DNA of 64,000 bases from Kalaharituber pfeilii (taxonomy: Eukaryota; Ascomycota; Pezizomycetes; Pezizales; Pezizaceae), in NCBI GenBank assembly GCA_015179045.1, contig WHUZ01000002.1, positions 1,426,001 through 1,490,000 of the forward strand. The letters run 5' to 3'. Every line of letters begins with the position of its first letter. The first letter of the stretch is position 1. A program made the translations under genes and the position numbers. Shown piece after piece: positions 23,258-35,560 of this stretch. Under the pieces are notes generated by a model. The model did not search any database. It was given only the letters and a program-made list of their open reading frames with translations, and had not been told where the DNA came from.

Positions 23258-23414
23258 TTGTTACCGGGGATGGTGAACTTCAGAAGGTTGTTGAACAGTT
23301 GGGGTTGCTAATGTATTAAGCTCTTCTTGGCGCCTAGGCACGGTTAACTGTATCCGCATGCCAAGCGTCTTAGCTAACTAAAAATGGGGTCGACTACTCG
23401 CTGGTATGATACAG

Positions 23415-23570
23415 TTTTCCCTTGCTATAGTACCGGAACTGCAAAATCCGGCCCTTTGCGTCCGGTACAGCAAGGTTCCGTTTTGAAATAAAATGCTTAG
23501 CAGAAATACAATAGCAAAAATAATGGAGATTGCCTAATTGGGAAGTGGATCGACAATGACAACCAATTTT
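23415..23570 (+). repeat. Dispersed repeat with head-to-head ends
   Basis: Positions 23463-23570 match the reverse complement of 40545-40680 over ~110 bp (AGCAAGGTTCCGTT, AAATAAAATGCTTAGCAGAA, TTGCCTAATTGGGAAG, GATCGACAATGACAACC). Immediately upstream CCTTGCTATAGTACCGGA (23413-23431) is the near-inverse of TCCGGTACAGCAAGG, so two element ends appear to face each other. Confidence 0.6.
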
Positions 23571-24887
23571 CCTTAACTACAGTCGAGTACTGTAACAGTT
23601 CTTTTTAGATCCTGTGTAACTATGTAGATGCTGGATCAGCTCCCTACCGCCACTTCAGCTCTTACCTCCAAGAAGTGAGGCCTCTCTATGTGGAGATCTG
23701 CAGTTATATTGGAGGAGTGGGTCCAGTATGGCAGGTTTCTACTCATGTAGAGCTTTCTAAGTTCTCAGAGCATGGATTGCACTTCAATGGAAGGTTTGTT
23801 CCAGCTCATATATCTACGAACCTACTGGACATCAAGAACAGGGATGTCGGTTGTCCCTGCCATAGGTCTGTAGCTTGTATGCAGGGTTATGTGAACCAAA
23901 AAAAGAAAAAAGCCAAATGGATATTGACGTGTCACGTGTTGGTTACCTCATCTCCACACCCGGCCGGTTGTCAATTTCTCCTGAGTGTAGTTGCTCGAGG
24001 AGTCCATAACCATCTCTGGGGACAACGGCACTTTGCTATTCTTGATCTGCTCGCAGCGCTGGCTGGCTATTCGGCAAGCTAGCTATAGCCCTGCTGCGGA
24101 AGTGCTCACAACCGCAATGTATACAGACCCTTACCCTCATCCGTTGGCAACAGAAACAAGCTCAAGCGCTTACTCATCTCCATTGGCCAGCGATCCGCTA
24201 ACTTTGTTGAGTCTAGCCGCATCCCTTTCCTCCCCCCCCCCCCCCCCCCACACGCCAATAATTATTGAGGAAGCGATTTGAATGCCGAAAAGAGAAAGCT
24301 TAACTCGACGCCAGACACCTGCCAGGTACCAACACGCACAAAACGCACACACACAAAACACACCAACGTACCACTCTCCTACAAAGAATCGTTTCAGAAC
24401 CCTTAGAGGTCGCTTTTCTTTTGGGATACCGTATTTTAAAAGACACCGTATAACGTGCCACGGTTATATATCACTTTTATCTACTTGATTCTGGACCGAT
24501 AGAGCAGTCTTCACCAGCACTTCAGCATCTTTGGGATTAATAAGGGGAATAAGGGAATAACAGGTGCATTGGCATTCGGTTCTTCTAAGCTGCGATATAG
24601 AGACGACCGATTACCTAGTACCGGTCCAGCTCTGCTTACGGCTTCGGTGTTGGATATAACAAAAATTTGGCTTTGTTGCGGAGTGCGTGTTTGCGACAGG
24701 ATATCCATTGATAGATCATTTATCGCCGCCTGGGGCTAAGTAGTTGGTTCACCATCTACGGGCTGAGCTGAAGACAGATTTACCATCAACTGGATCTGCT
24801 TAACTTATCCACCAACACCAACACCAGCGCTTTCCACGGACCCGGTTTATTTCAGGGCTCACCTGCCCTACGGCTTCTGGGACCTGG
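23571..24887. other. Spacer with poly-C tract
   Basis: A 135-codon plus-strand frame (23675-24082) has no recognisable domain. An 18-nt C run lies at 24232-24249. The region upstream of 24888 is the permease promoter side. Nothing else recognised. Confidence 0.4.
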
Positions 24888-27017
24888 ATGGCGCCCATCT
24901 CCTACAGCCCCCCCACCTGTGGCGGGGCTGCTGGCGCTTCCCGCGACTCGTTCGAACTCGCATCGCTCGCGTCATCGTCATCCCGGAGTTCTCTCGCCTC
25001 CTCCAGCTCCCGTTCCGGTATCTCCTCCTCCCGCCGGCTCTCCCTTTCCTCCGAGCACGGCGAAACATCGAATCTCAATGCAGGCGATGAGGATAATGAC
25101 CGCCCCGTTGGAGGGCGCCATTACCGAAGCTACTCCGTCTCCTCCGCCTTCGACTTCAACTCCCACCTCATCCCTCTCTCGACCTCGGCCTCCGGCGGCG
25201 CAACCCCGTACGCGCCGCTACCAAGTTCTATTACCGGTGGGCGCCGAGGCGGCGGCGCCACACAGGCTGGTTCCGGCTCCACGCTCGAGCGCCGCAAGAC
25301 GCTGACATTCACGAACTCCTTGTCCCTGCTGCTGTCGCTGCAGATTGGCTCTGGCATATTCTCGTCCCCGTCCCAGGTCAATAACCACGCCGGGTCGCCG
25401 GGGATGGCGCTGATCGTGTGGGCGCTGGCGGGGCTACTGGCGTGGACGGGCGCGGCCTCGTACGCGGAGCTCGGCGGCGCAATACCGCTGAACGGCGGCG
25501 CGCAGGCGTATCTGAGATATACGTTTGGGGAAGGTGCCGCATTCGTGTTTGCGTGGACGGCGGTGGCCGTGCTGAAGCCCGGGAGCGCGGCGATCATTGC
25601 CATCATCTTCGGGGAGTACGCAAATAGGGTTGTGTTTGGCAGCAGGGGGGAAGAGGCAGGGGAAGGAGTGAGCGAGTGGGGTAACAAGCTTGCAGCCCTG
25701 TCGGGGTTGGTGGTGGTCACGTTGATGAATGGGGTGAGCACAAGGCTAACGGCAAGGATGAGCGATTTGTTCATGGTGCTCAAGGTCGGCGCACTGGTCG
25801 CGATTACAGTAATCGGGATCGTGGTGGCGGCGACGGGGTGGAATGGGGACGGGAGGGGTGCGAGCACGGAGTGGAAGGAGAGGAACTGGTTTGCACCGGT
25901 GAATGCGCCGGTGAATGTGACTGTCAGTGCTTTGGTGAATGGGACGGCGAGCGGAACGATGGGCGGAACGGCGCAAGGGCAGGGCATGTGGGGGGGCTCC
26001 AGTTGGGGGAGATCGCGCTGGCGCTGTACGCGGGACTGTGGGCATTTGACGGTTGGGACAATGTGTGTTTACCTCCCCTTTCCCTTCTCCATTCCCTTCC
26101 CCCCTTCACTACGTTCCCCCATCCCTAACCACCTTCTTCCGCCTCCTCCATAGGTCAACTACGTCACCGGCGAAATGCGTCACCCGGCTCGCGACCTTCC
26201 TCTGGTCATCCATACTGCCATGCCAACCGTCATCCTTTGCTACCTTCTCGCAAACGTCTCGTACTACCTCGTCCTCCCGTCCTCGGTCATCTCCAACTCC
26301 AACACCGTTGCAGTGGCCTTCGGGAACAAAGTCTTTGGCCCAGCTGGAGGCATAATCTTCGCTCTCACCGTCACCATATCCTGTTTCGGGGCCCTGAACG
26401 CCACGACCTTCACCTCCGGCCGCTTAGTCTACGTCGCGGGGAAGGAAGGATACCTTCCCCGGATCTTTGGCCAGTTAGGCTGGCCAGGGTCTTCCCCCGC
26501 CTCCCCTGACCCCCCCAGCCACTCGTCTTCCCGCACCCGCGCCCACGCCCTCCTCGCCCGCGTCTGCCCCGACACGCTCCCCTGGCACACCACGCCCCTG
26601 CTCGCGATCCTCCTCAACACGTTCCTGACCGCACTCTACATCCTCGTCGGGTCCTTCTCGACCCTGCTAACCTTTTACGGTGTTGCCGGGTACACATTCT
26701 ACTTCCTCACCGTCCTCGGCCTGATTGTCCTCCGCGCCACGCAACCGGAGTTGGAGCGCCCCTACAGAACGTGGATCGTCACGCCGATATGCTTCTGCTG
26801 CGTCAGTCTGTTTCTCGTGACCAGGGGAGTGTTTAGTGCGCCGGTGGAGACGGTCGCGGTGTTGTGCTTCGTGACGGCCGGTTGGCCGCTGTACTATTGG
26901 AGGGTCGGCGGTGGATGGGAGGGGTGGAAGAATGACGTCGCCAAGTGGGGGACGAGGATAGCGGGGTGGGTGAAGAGGCCGTTGAGGATGGGCTTGGGAG
27001 GAGGAAAGGGAAGGTAG
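24888..27017 (+). CDS. APC-family amino-acid permease (LAT-like)
   Basis: Proposed exons: 24888-25898, 26003-26062, 26154-27017 (644 aa). A Ser/Arg-rich cytosolic N-terminus of ~135 residues precedes the transporter core. Core motifs are LQIGSGIFSSPSQVNNHAGS, GASYAELGGAIPLNGGAQAY, AWTAVAVLKPGSAAIIAIIF, then GLWAFDGWDN joined across intron 2 to VNYVTGEMRHPARDLP, and GRLVYVAGKEGYLPRIFGQL. This is the L-type amino-acid transporter/methionine-permease branch, with about 12 membrane helices. Intron 2 (26063-26153) has a clear CTAAC branch. Before it, the frame must change between 25899 and 26002. A 104-nt GTGAAT..CAG intron does this, but so would one extra G in the 7-G run at 25990-25996. Substrate specificity cannot be read. 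The gene is unusually GC-rich compared with its neighbours. Confidence 0.85.
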
Positions 27018-27535
27018 CATACATGATCAGTGAATAGATGTGTAAGGAGCGTTTCTCTCCTTGTCCCTTCTTCTCTTCATTTTTTCCTTCTTGTCTTTTT
27101 ACGAACTGGGGCTGGATTGGGGGCCGGGGGAGGGTGTAACGGGAGATGGGGACTAATGATTGATGAGACCTCTGCTTCTGGTTTTTCAATTTTTCGTTTT
27201 TGTTTTGGGTACAATGGTTTGTAATGCATAAAGGCGTAAAGGCATGCTACTATGCCATGATACATTTATGCAGTAATATTAGTATTATCTAGAGAGTCAG
27301 GAACGATTAAATTCAAATCATGATGAGGCTTGTATGTGTGGGGTGGATTTGAGCCAACATTGAGGGTAATATCGCTTGAACTTACAACCACATCTGTGAC
27401 TTGTGACAATAGGCAGCCAGCAGTACTTAGTTCCTCAGTTGAAGAGCACCGTCTGTGGCTAAAGAAACTTTGGCTCCGTTCGCCCCTTTGGGGATTTGAG
27501 AAGGGACGGTGAAGTGAAAAAAAAACAAAAGAAAA

Positions 27536-27618
27536 CGACCACACCAGGAGTCGAACCTGGAATCTCTTGATTTCCGACGTATCGTAGTCAAGCGCCTTGA
27601 CCATTGGGCCATGCGGCC
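27536..27618 (-). tRNA. tRNA-Arg(ACG) with intron
   Basis: On minus, the acceptor stem GGCCGCA pairs with TGTGGTC (two G-T wobbles). The D arm contains GGCCCAATGGTCAAGGC, the anticodon stem is CTTGA/TCAAG, and the T arm is CCAGG-TTCGACT-CCTGG. The anticodon loop reads C-T-ACG-A, then a 10-nt intron (TACGTCGGAA), then A38, which is the canonical 37/38 position. The discriminator is G. T-rich polymerase III terminators follow at 27510-27535. A protein frame over it is spurious. Confidence 0.93.
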
Positions 27619-28317
27619 AATTGGATGCCGGATACCAACAAAGCATTCAAATAGATATTATTGCTGGAGGTGTGAAAGCCTTTCCTTTCATTTGTTCAGC
27701 CGTTGGAGTCTGAAACGTAAGGCGAGCGCTCTGTTGTCTGTCGTAGAGTCTGTGAGATCACATGGCAGGAGCTAGATGTACGGGGGGAATTCAACAAGAA
27801 TGTGGGCGTTTTCCATCCCGGAATTGGATTAGTGGCATTGAGGATATTTGTCTGGCTTTAGCAAGCAACCATGCCGAAAACAAGAGTCTATGATAGGTAT
27901 AAAGCTGTAAGGACAACGGTCAATTTTCAAATGGCAGTTACAAGTAAGCTGCGATCCGTTAACTGTGCAAGGGTACTCTATCGAGATCTGTGACACGTTT
28001 CCCTGGCTCTGAGCTGTGCGTTCGGCCGCTTGCGATTTGCTGCAGAACGCAAAGGACATGTCAACTTTCTCAGGAACGGCGCACGTGCGGGGGCACAAGG
28101 GACTGGGTGAAGCGGCCAAACTGGCGCCCGAAGCGCCTTCCCGGACAGGACACATCTTCTTGTGGGCGCATCCTGCTTCCCACCTGCTTCCACCCTCCTC
28201 TTCGCTCTCTTCGTTCACTCGCAGCTTCTGTCTCCTACGGCATCCGCCAGGCTACCTACGGCGGTGTTTGCCGGCGGGCAGTTGGCATCCCAACATAGGT
28301 CACATCCTTCGGTCAAA
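27619..28317. other. Spacer upstream of HEM15
   Basis: Overlapping short frames on both strands at 27829-28300 without domains. CT-rich sequence before 28318 is probably the HEM15 promoter/leader. Confidence 0.5.
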
Positions 28318-29765
<1,448 letters not shown>

Positions 29766-30179
29766 ATAAAAACAGAGTTCATTGTTGTGGGAGAATGTGG
29801 TATCGGATCCGAAGGAAATGCATGCCAACAGTGGGAGTGTGACGTCAGCGTTGCCCTTGTTTGCAATTGGTTGTACGAATTAATATTTTCGGGCCAAGAA
29901 AGAGAATGGCAAAAAGAATTCTCTAAATCGAATGTTTTTGAGCATTATTGATGAGGATATTTTCTTGAATTACCTATTGTGCAAGATATATGATCTCTAC
30001 CGAATCAATTGAAGATGTAACATCCCATTTAATACTGCCACAATAGAATTCAACTCATGAATTATCGATCTATTGAACGGTAGCCCTCATAAGCATCACC
30101 TTTAGACCACATAAAAAAAAAAAAAAAATACTAACCACTTTAAACACTGGCCTAATAGGTATATACTACAGCTGTGACA
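29766..30179. other. AT-rich spacer
   Basis: HEM15 3' flank with a ~17-nt A run at about 30113. No gene seen. Confidence 0.5.
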
Positions 30180-30500
30180 AATCTGAAGAGGATGTTAACG
30201 ATGACCTTTCAATTCACCAGCTGACCAATTAGACATGTTAGCACTTCAAAACGATCCAACCATTCCTCCCCATGCTTTGAAACTCAAACCGAACATGGTT
30301 TATACAATAGCTCGCAACTTATCACTCAAAAAAGGATTGATGAAGAATGCCAGATTCATAATACTAGAATGCCAACGACACATCATTCGTATAAACTTAA
30401 TTTCAGAATCTTCAGTACAAGACTCTAATCTTGAGTTTTGTTTACCCGGAATCAATTTTACTTTCACTCCACCAGGTCAATCTTGGACCATCCAATAGTT
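30180..30500 (+). mobile_element. Helitron/Pif1-type helicase C-terminal fragment
   Basis: An 87-codon frame reads TIPPHALKLKPNMVYTIARN, then LSLKKGLMKNARFIILECQR and HIIRINLI, then CLPGINFTFTPPGQSWTIQ. This matches the pattern of the Pif1-like helicase end of Helitrons (PPHxLxLKxGxxxxxxRNLxxxxGLxNGTR). No upstream helicase motifs or Rep domain are visible, and the frame ends before the conserved C-terminal helicase motifs. It is a fossil. Confidence 0.6.
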
Positions 30501-30837
30501 GTCAAGGTTTGACACTCAATTGAGCTGTCATAGATCTTGGGAGATCTGTCTTTTCCCATAGACAACTTTACACTAGTATATCAAGAGTTCGTTCACGAAA
30601 TCACATCCGGGCATTAATACCGACTACGCATACCCGCAATGTCGAACGTTATACCACAAATATTGTATATCATAGTCTTTTAGATTAGTAATAAAAAATC
30701 ATATGTGAAAATAGTATAAACTGCATATAAACCAAGTAGTCATAAATGAAAAAAATCATTTCACAAACTAAAACAACCTACGCCAGTTTCGCAACAAGGA
30801 AGAAGCCTACCAGATATGTTTGCGAAACCGGGGAATT

Positions 30838-30970
30838 ACAGACCACCCTTAGGTCTTCCATCATTCACCTCCCAAAGGAATTGAACTCAGGCCCTCAATT
30901 TTACACTCAGTATGTCGCTAAGTTAACCAAGAAGTTAACTGCTACACTAAGTGTAGTAGGTCAGTTCATA
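30838..30970 (-). repeat. tRNA-SINE-like repeat, copy 3
   Basis: On minus, TTGGTTAACTTAGCGACATA (A-box-like) is followed by AAATTGAGGGCCTGAGTTCA with a B-box-like GAGTTCAATTCC at 30899-30888. Spacing resembles a tRNA head, but the stems are too decayed for a functional tRNA. The AATTGAGGGC block is shared with the 12.0-kb copy. Confidence 0.45.
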
Positions 30971-31068
30971 GCAACACACTGTTCAAACGAAGTGGGTCAT
31001 AATTGGGAGGCCTTGACCAAGAGGCTTGCTGCAACGAAGGACAGGGTGATATTAGAGAGAGGACCTCC

Positions 31069-31256
31069 AAATGCCGACACTGCTGGCACTGGTATTGCTG
31101 ATACCAATACTGCTGATACCAATACTGCTGATGCCGACACTGCTGGTGCCGACACTGCTGATGCCTGTATGGCTAATGCCTGTACTGCTGATGGCTGTAC
31201 CGCTGATGGCTGTACCGCTGATACCTGTACCGCTGATGCCCGTACTGCTGCCCGCT
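31069..31256 (+). repeat. 15-nt coding-phase minisatellite
   Basis: About twelve copies of a 15-nt unit (ACTGCTGATGCCGAC and variants). In the frame 30746-31279 it encodes the 5-residue repeat Thr-Ala-Asp-x-x, ending Cys-rich. All copies keep the 15-nt period and the other frames are also open. The frame starts inside a SINE-like sequence, so a real gene is doubtful. Confidence 0.8.
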
Positions 31257-31640
31257 GCAGTTACTCCTGCTGGCAATAGTAAAGAAAAATCTGCTAACCT
31301 ACAAAACACTATGTAATTAACACGCAAAGGCAATGCAAATTACACAATGTGGGGAAGAGGTAGTAGCAAGTAGAAAGGACAGCACCATATGAATGTTGTG
31401 TTCGATTTGTACTGTATGCGATGGGGACGTGAAAGAGTAGATCAAGAGTGGCTGCAAGAGAAAAAAAAAAGCCAGTAGCAACCCCAGCTACGCCAAGACA
31501 CACCAGGCGGCGCTCGCGGCTTTCGCTCATAACTTGTAATTATGTAAAGTCAAGTTTAGTAAGCGTGTTCAAGGTGAATGCAAAGGTGGCAGTCTCATGC
31601 CAAGACCCTCAAGATTGGACGTGGTATTCTTCGTCCGATA

Positions 31641-31910
31641 TATGGTGCAGGAAGTTAATAATCAACATGAAATTTGCGATACAACCAACACAACGCCAAA
31701 CCTATCAGCAACCACAGCCTGATATGAACTAAGGTAGAAATATCAAAAATCGATACTATTTGAGACGCTCTATCATTCTATGATATTTTCATGGCAAATT
31801 CTTTATTTGTTGTAAAACTGAAAAAGTTCAAAGTTATTTTACTTTCTTAGGAAATGTAGAAAGTGTTACATGCCAAGCCCTACACAAATGGATTAGTCAT
31901 CAAAGAGTCC
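31641..31910 (+). repeat. Copy of the 50.1-50.8 kb TA-flanked element family
   Basis: About 260 bp matches the reverse complement of 50545-50820: TGGTGCAGGAAGTTAA at the end, GAAATTTGCGATACAACCAA, CCTATCAGCAACCAC, GGTAGAAATATCAAAAATCG, ATACTATTTGAGACGCTCTA, and TGGATTAGTCATCAAAG at the other side. A TA precedes TGGTGC. The opposite terminal repeat is not seen, so it is a truncated copy. Confidence 0.75.
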
Positions 31911-32301
31911 CCCACACTACGTACCATCAGCAAGTCTCGGCACCGATACATACTGCACTCCACTTGGCAATGGTGCATGAAGAGTAGGAAAACTTCCCTC
32001 CAGTCTGCACATGCTCATAGGTAACATAACAAAACGGGCAATTTCTTCAATCATTCATTTAATTGGCTCCACACGTAAATAATGTATATATGCATATCCC
32101 GTACCAATAACAAAAATAAAACCCAAACCCTTTTTATACCAAATAACGCTCCCAAAAAACAAGCAAAAGGACAAAAACGACATGTTCGATCCAATAACGC
32201 AAAAAGGTCGAAAGAAAAGTAAGCCCATACTTCAACTTGGATATCTTTATATCTACCCCACCATCTTTCTTCCCCATTCCCGTCCTCTCCTCATCCCATC
32301 A

Positions 32302-34882
32302 TTACCTTCCCCCACTCCCAGTCCCGTTCCCACCTCCTGCCAACTCCCTCACAAACTCCCCCAGCCTCTTATACTCCCTCAATAACACCTCCACCTCGCT
32401 TACCCTCAACTCTCCCGCACCCTCCACGGTCATAAACCTCTCCACCACCGTCGGTACCTTTTCCGTCCCTATCCCTCCAGTTCGTAGTCCCACACTCTTC
32501 ATTAATGGTGACGCCAACTCCGGGAACGTACTCAGTAAATCTGACACTGGGGGTGGGGTTGCGTCAAGTTCCTGCGGCGGTGGGGCATGTGAAGGTGCAT
32601 TTGGGGCCGTAGAGACAGCAGACGATAGAAGCGCCTTCTCCTTCTCCTTATCTAGACTCACGTTCGAGCTGCTTCTGCCGAAGGGGCGCATGACGTTGAT
32701 ATTGCCCGCGATGCGTGTGAGCGAGGTTCCTCTAACACACAATTAGTACCTGTATCTCTAGAGTAGGATACGCATAGACAATGATCAACTTACACTGCAG
32801 CTAATGCCGCCGCCGGCGACGGCGCGTTTGGAATTGGGCTTGCAGCCTGCAACCCTGAAAACACTTGCTGTCCTGGCCTTGCCAGCAAAGGCGACGGCGC
32901 CGGTGACGGCATCGGCATCACTGGAGTCTCGTCCCCCCGAGTCAACTTATTCCCCGCTCCCGCCGCCATCACCGCTGGCGGACTGACCGGCTGCTCCACC
33001 AATTTTCTTGCATCCGCCAACGTCTTTGGCATCTCTGCCTTCTTCTCATCCATCTTCCCAAACAGAAATTTATAGCTATTTTCCAACGTAGAACCAATAG
33101 TTTTTATTCCCACATCCGCAGTATTAACGACGGTGCCCGCAACGTCAACCACGGGGTTCGTCAGGTATGATAATGCACGGGTGCGCGACGACGTTGGCGA
33201 AGACTGATGCACATCTGCCGACGCCAGCTGTGGCATTGCAGGCTGCAATGACACTTTCGGATTCCGAGCCGAGTCCGGAAATCGTGATACCCACGGAGAA
33301 GGTGTCTTCGCTAATTCATTTTCCCACGCCTGCTCGGCGGCTTTGAGTGAGTAGTCTATATTTGCCGAAAGCAATTTTGCGGAGAGGTTGGAAAGTGGGT
33401 CATCAGCAGGGATGAATGGCGTTTCTGAGCGGGACCGACTCCCGAGCTTCAGGTCGCGGACGGGTTTACGGCCGCGGGAGGTAGCCCGCGAGGAAGTGGT
33501 TTCGGCAGGGGAAGAATCCTGAGTTTCTGTAAGCGTTTCGAACAATGAGGGTTTTACGTCAGCAGTAGAAGATGTGATTGTTGTCGTCGTAGCAGTGGTA
33601 GTTGCAGATGGTTGTATGTCGCTCTCCTTTTTTGAAGGATGTTTCACTTTCTTGCCATCATATCCATCAAGCTTCAAACTCGCTAAGTCGACATTCTCTA
33701 GGAAGGATATCGCAGCCTCCAGATTCGTTAGGCAGTATGCAGCTTCTCCATCAATTGCCTTTCGAGCACGAAAGCGCTGTATAAACAGTAAATCTGATAT
33801 TACTGTTATCGAAGGGGGACAGTGGATTAAACAGAATATGAGTGTTGGCAAGATACGATCAGCTGATGAATCCGAGTTGTGGGTAGATAGTGTGTCTATA
33901 CACTTGTATATTAGTATTCCTACCTTCTGGATTTGAAGAATTGTAGAAAACTTGCCAACTACTGACTTGTGAGCCAGACGTATGAGATCCAATTTAGCCA
34001 CCGGACATCGCATTTCACTCATCTTGCATATTGCTGAGAAATGCTGATTAGCCTCGATACCCTCAACGCCTCGTGGATGACAGCATACCATCTCGAGCTG
34101 AAGCAAGTGCTTCAATCATCTCTTCATCGTTGACGCCTGACACATCAAGGTGCTCTAGCTTCACTCCCACCACCTTCAATGTCTCTGTCTTGCTCCTCAA
34201 ACTCTCATCCCTTGCCTCGTCATCTGTGCTCTTATGCCTCCATATTCGATCGTAAATCTTTTCACAAGTCCTCCTTTCTAACGCTTCCTCCAGTGCAATC
34301 TTGTTCGCGCTGAGTAGCCTTCTATCTTTCTTTTTCTGGGCAATCTCCTCCATTGACAGCATCTGCGTCTCCGGGCCTGCTGAACTTAATTTCTTCTTTT
34401 TTGAGGAGAGAGAGAGATAGAGGGTGGAGATGTAAGACTTGATGCGCTTGAAGCCAGTTGTGTAAAATTCCTGGAATAGATCGGACACATTATCCGCGCT
34501 GAGTGGGACTGGATGTTTTGTCTGGATGAGAGATTCTATGAATCTGAGCAGATAAGTTAGACTTCATCAACCTCCCAGAAGCTGCATTAAAACGGGCTCA
34601 CTTATCCGAAAGAGCCATAATATCCGGCGGTAATTCATCGAATCCCTCCGGCAATGGTTCTGTAAGGGGGGACGGCGTTTCCTCATCGTCAGAGTTTTCT
34701 GCCGAGCTGCTTACAGTCTCGGTGACGGTCGATGGGTCAAGGTCTAGCTTTAAGGTGCTAGACCTTACCGACTTGGACGGCGATGAGTCCATGCGCGTGA
34801 AGGAGTGGGTGCTGCGGGGCAGCGCTGGGCAGGCATCATGCTTTCCTGTTGGAGGCTCCGGCAGGGCGATGTATTGCGGCAT
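32302..34882 (-). CDS. VPS9-domain Rab5-type GEF
   Basis: Exons on minus: 34882-34602, 34543-34089, 34033-32794, 32731-32302; 2406 nt, 801 aa in frame. After an acidic disordered N-terminus comes the helical bundle that precedes VPS9 domains (FIESLIQTKHPVPLSADNVS, DLFQEFYTTGFKRIKSYIS). The VPS9 core follows at ~residues 245-380: KLDLIRLAHKSVV, SSADRILPTLIFCLIHCPPS, SDLLFIQRFRARKAIDGEAA, YCLTNLEAAISFLENVD. The C-terminal half is Ser/Pro/Thr-rich and disordered, ending in a short helix and a Gly-rich tail. The family catalyses GDP/GTP exchange on Rab5/Vps21 GTPases in endosomal transport. Compared with homologues I recall, the stretch KFSTILQIQKVGILIYKCID is unusual and could hide a small unspliced intron, although the frame is open. 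No CUE domain is seen, unlike yeast Vps9. Confidence 0.85.
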
Positions 34883-34974
34883 CAGAAGGCGAGGTTTGCG
34901 TGCTATTGATATATATTTCGCTGATGATGCTGAACAGATTTACCAGGTGGGCAGGGGTTGATGAGAAGGGACCC

Positions 34975-35002
34975 GGGGGGAGGGGGGGGGGGGGGGGGGG
35001 GG
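34975..35002 (+). repeat. Poly-G tract
   Basis: Six G, one A, then 21 G just upstream of the VPS9-GEF start. Length is likely unstable and error-prone in sequencing. Confidence 0.9.
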
Positions 35003-35560
35003 AATGGTCTGGCGGGAGGCGCACGAGGCTGCGGGAGCTAATTAAAGCAGAAGGGTGTACTGTATCATAACCGACCGGGGGCAGCAGCTGCCTTTGATGC
35101 GCCGCACAAAGCTACAAGCATGCTAGCTGCTTTTTGAGCCCCCAACCTTCTTCCAAAATGAACCTTGCTTAGCCTCAACTTCGTCTCAAATACTATAAAG
35201 TACAACACTGCAAACAGAAACCAAGAAACGCAGAGAAAACAAAAACAAAAAAGTACAAACACATGCGGCATGTGAAAAAAAAAGTCAAACATGATCATGA
35301 TAAGTATAGTACTCAAAAACGATACGAAAACCAAAAACACAAATATGCAGAAACAGAAAAGAAAAACACATGGGATAATTCATCCTTCCCAATCAAATAA
35401 ACACAAACACCAACACCAACCTACTTCCCATGGTCATGACCGCCTATGATAGAACACCGGCACAATATCTAGTACATCTCTCTCCTTCGCCACTCTCAAG
35501 TCTAAACTCTCTCATGCACATCCCATACTTCTTATAATACAGTCCCCATCCACAATGCAA

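Noticed and set aside
27266..27646. 126-codon minus-strand ORF
   Set aside because: It covers the tRNA-Arg gene and has no domain.
30746..31279. Repeat protein gene
   Set aside because: Starts within SINE-like DNA, overlaps long frames on the other strand, and owes its length to a 15-nt satellite; kept only as a finding.
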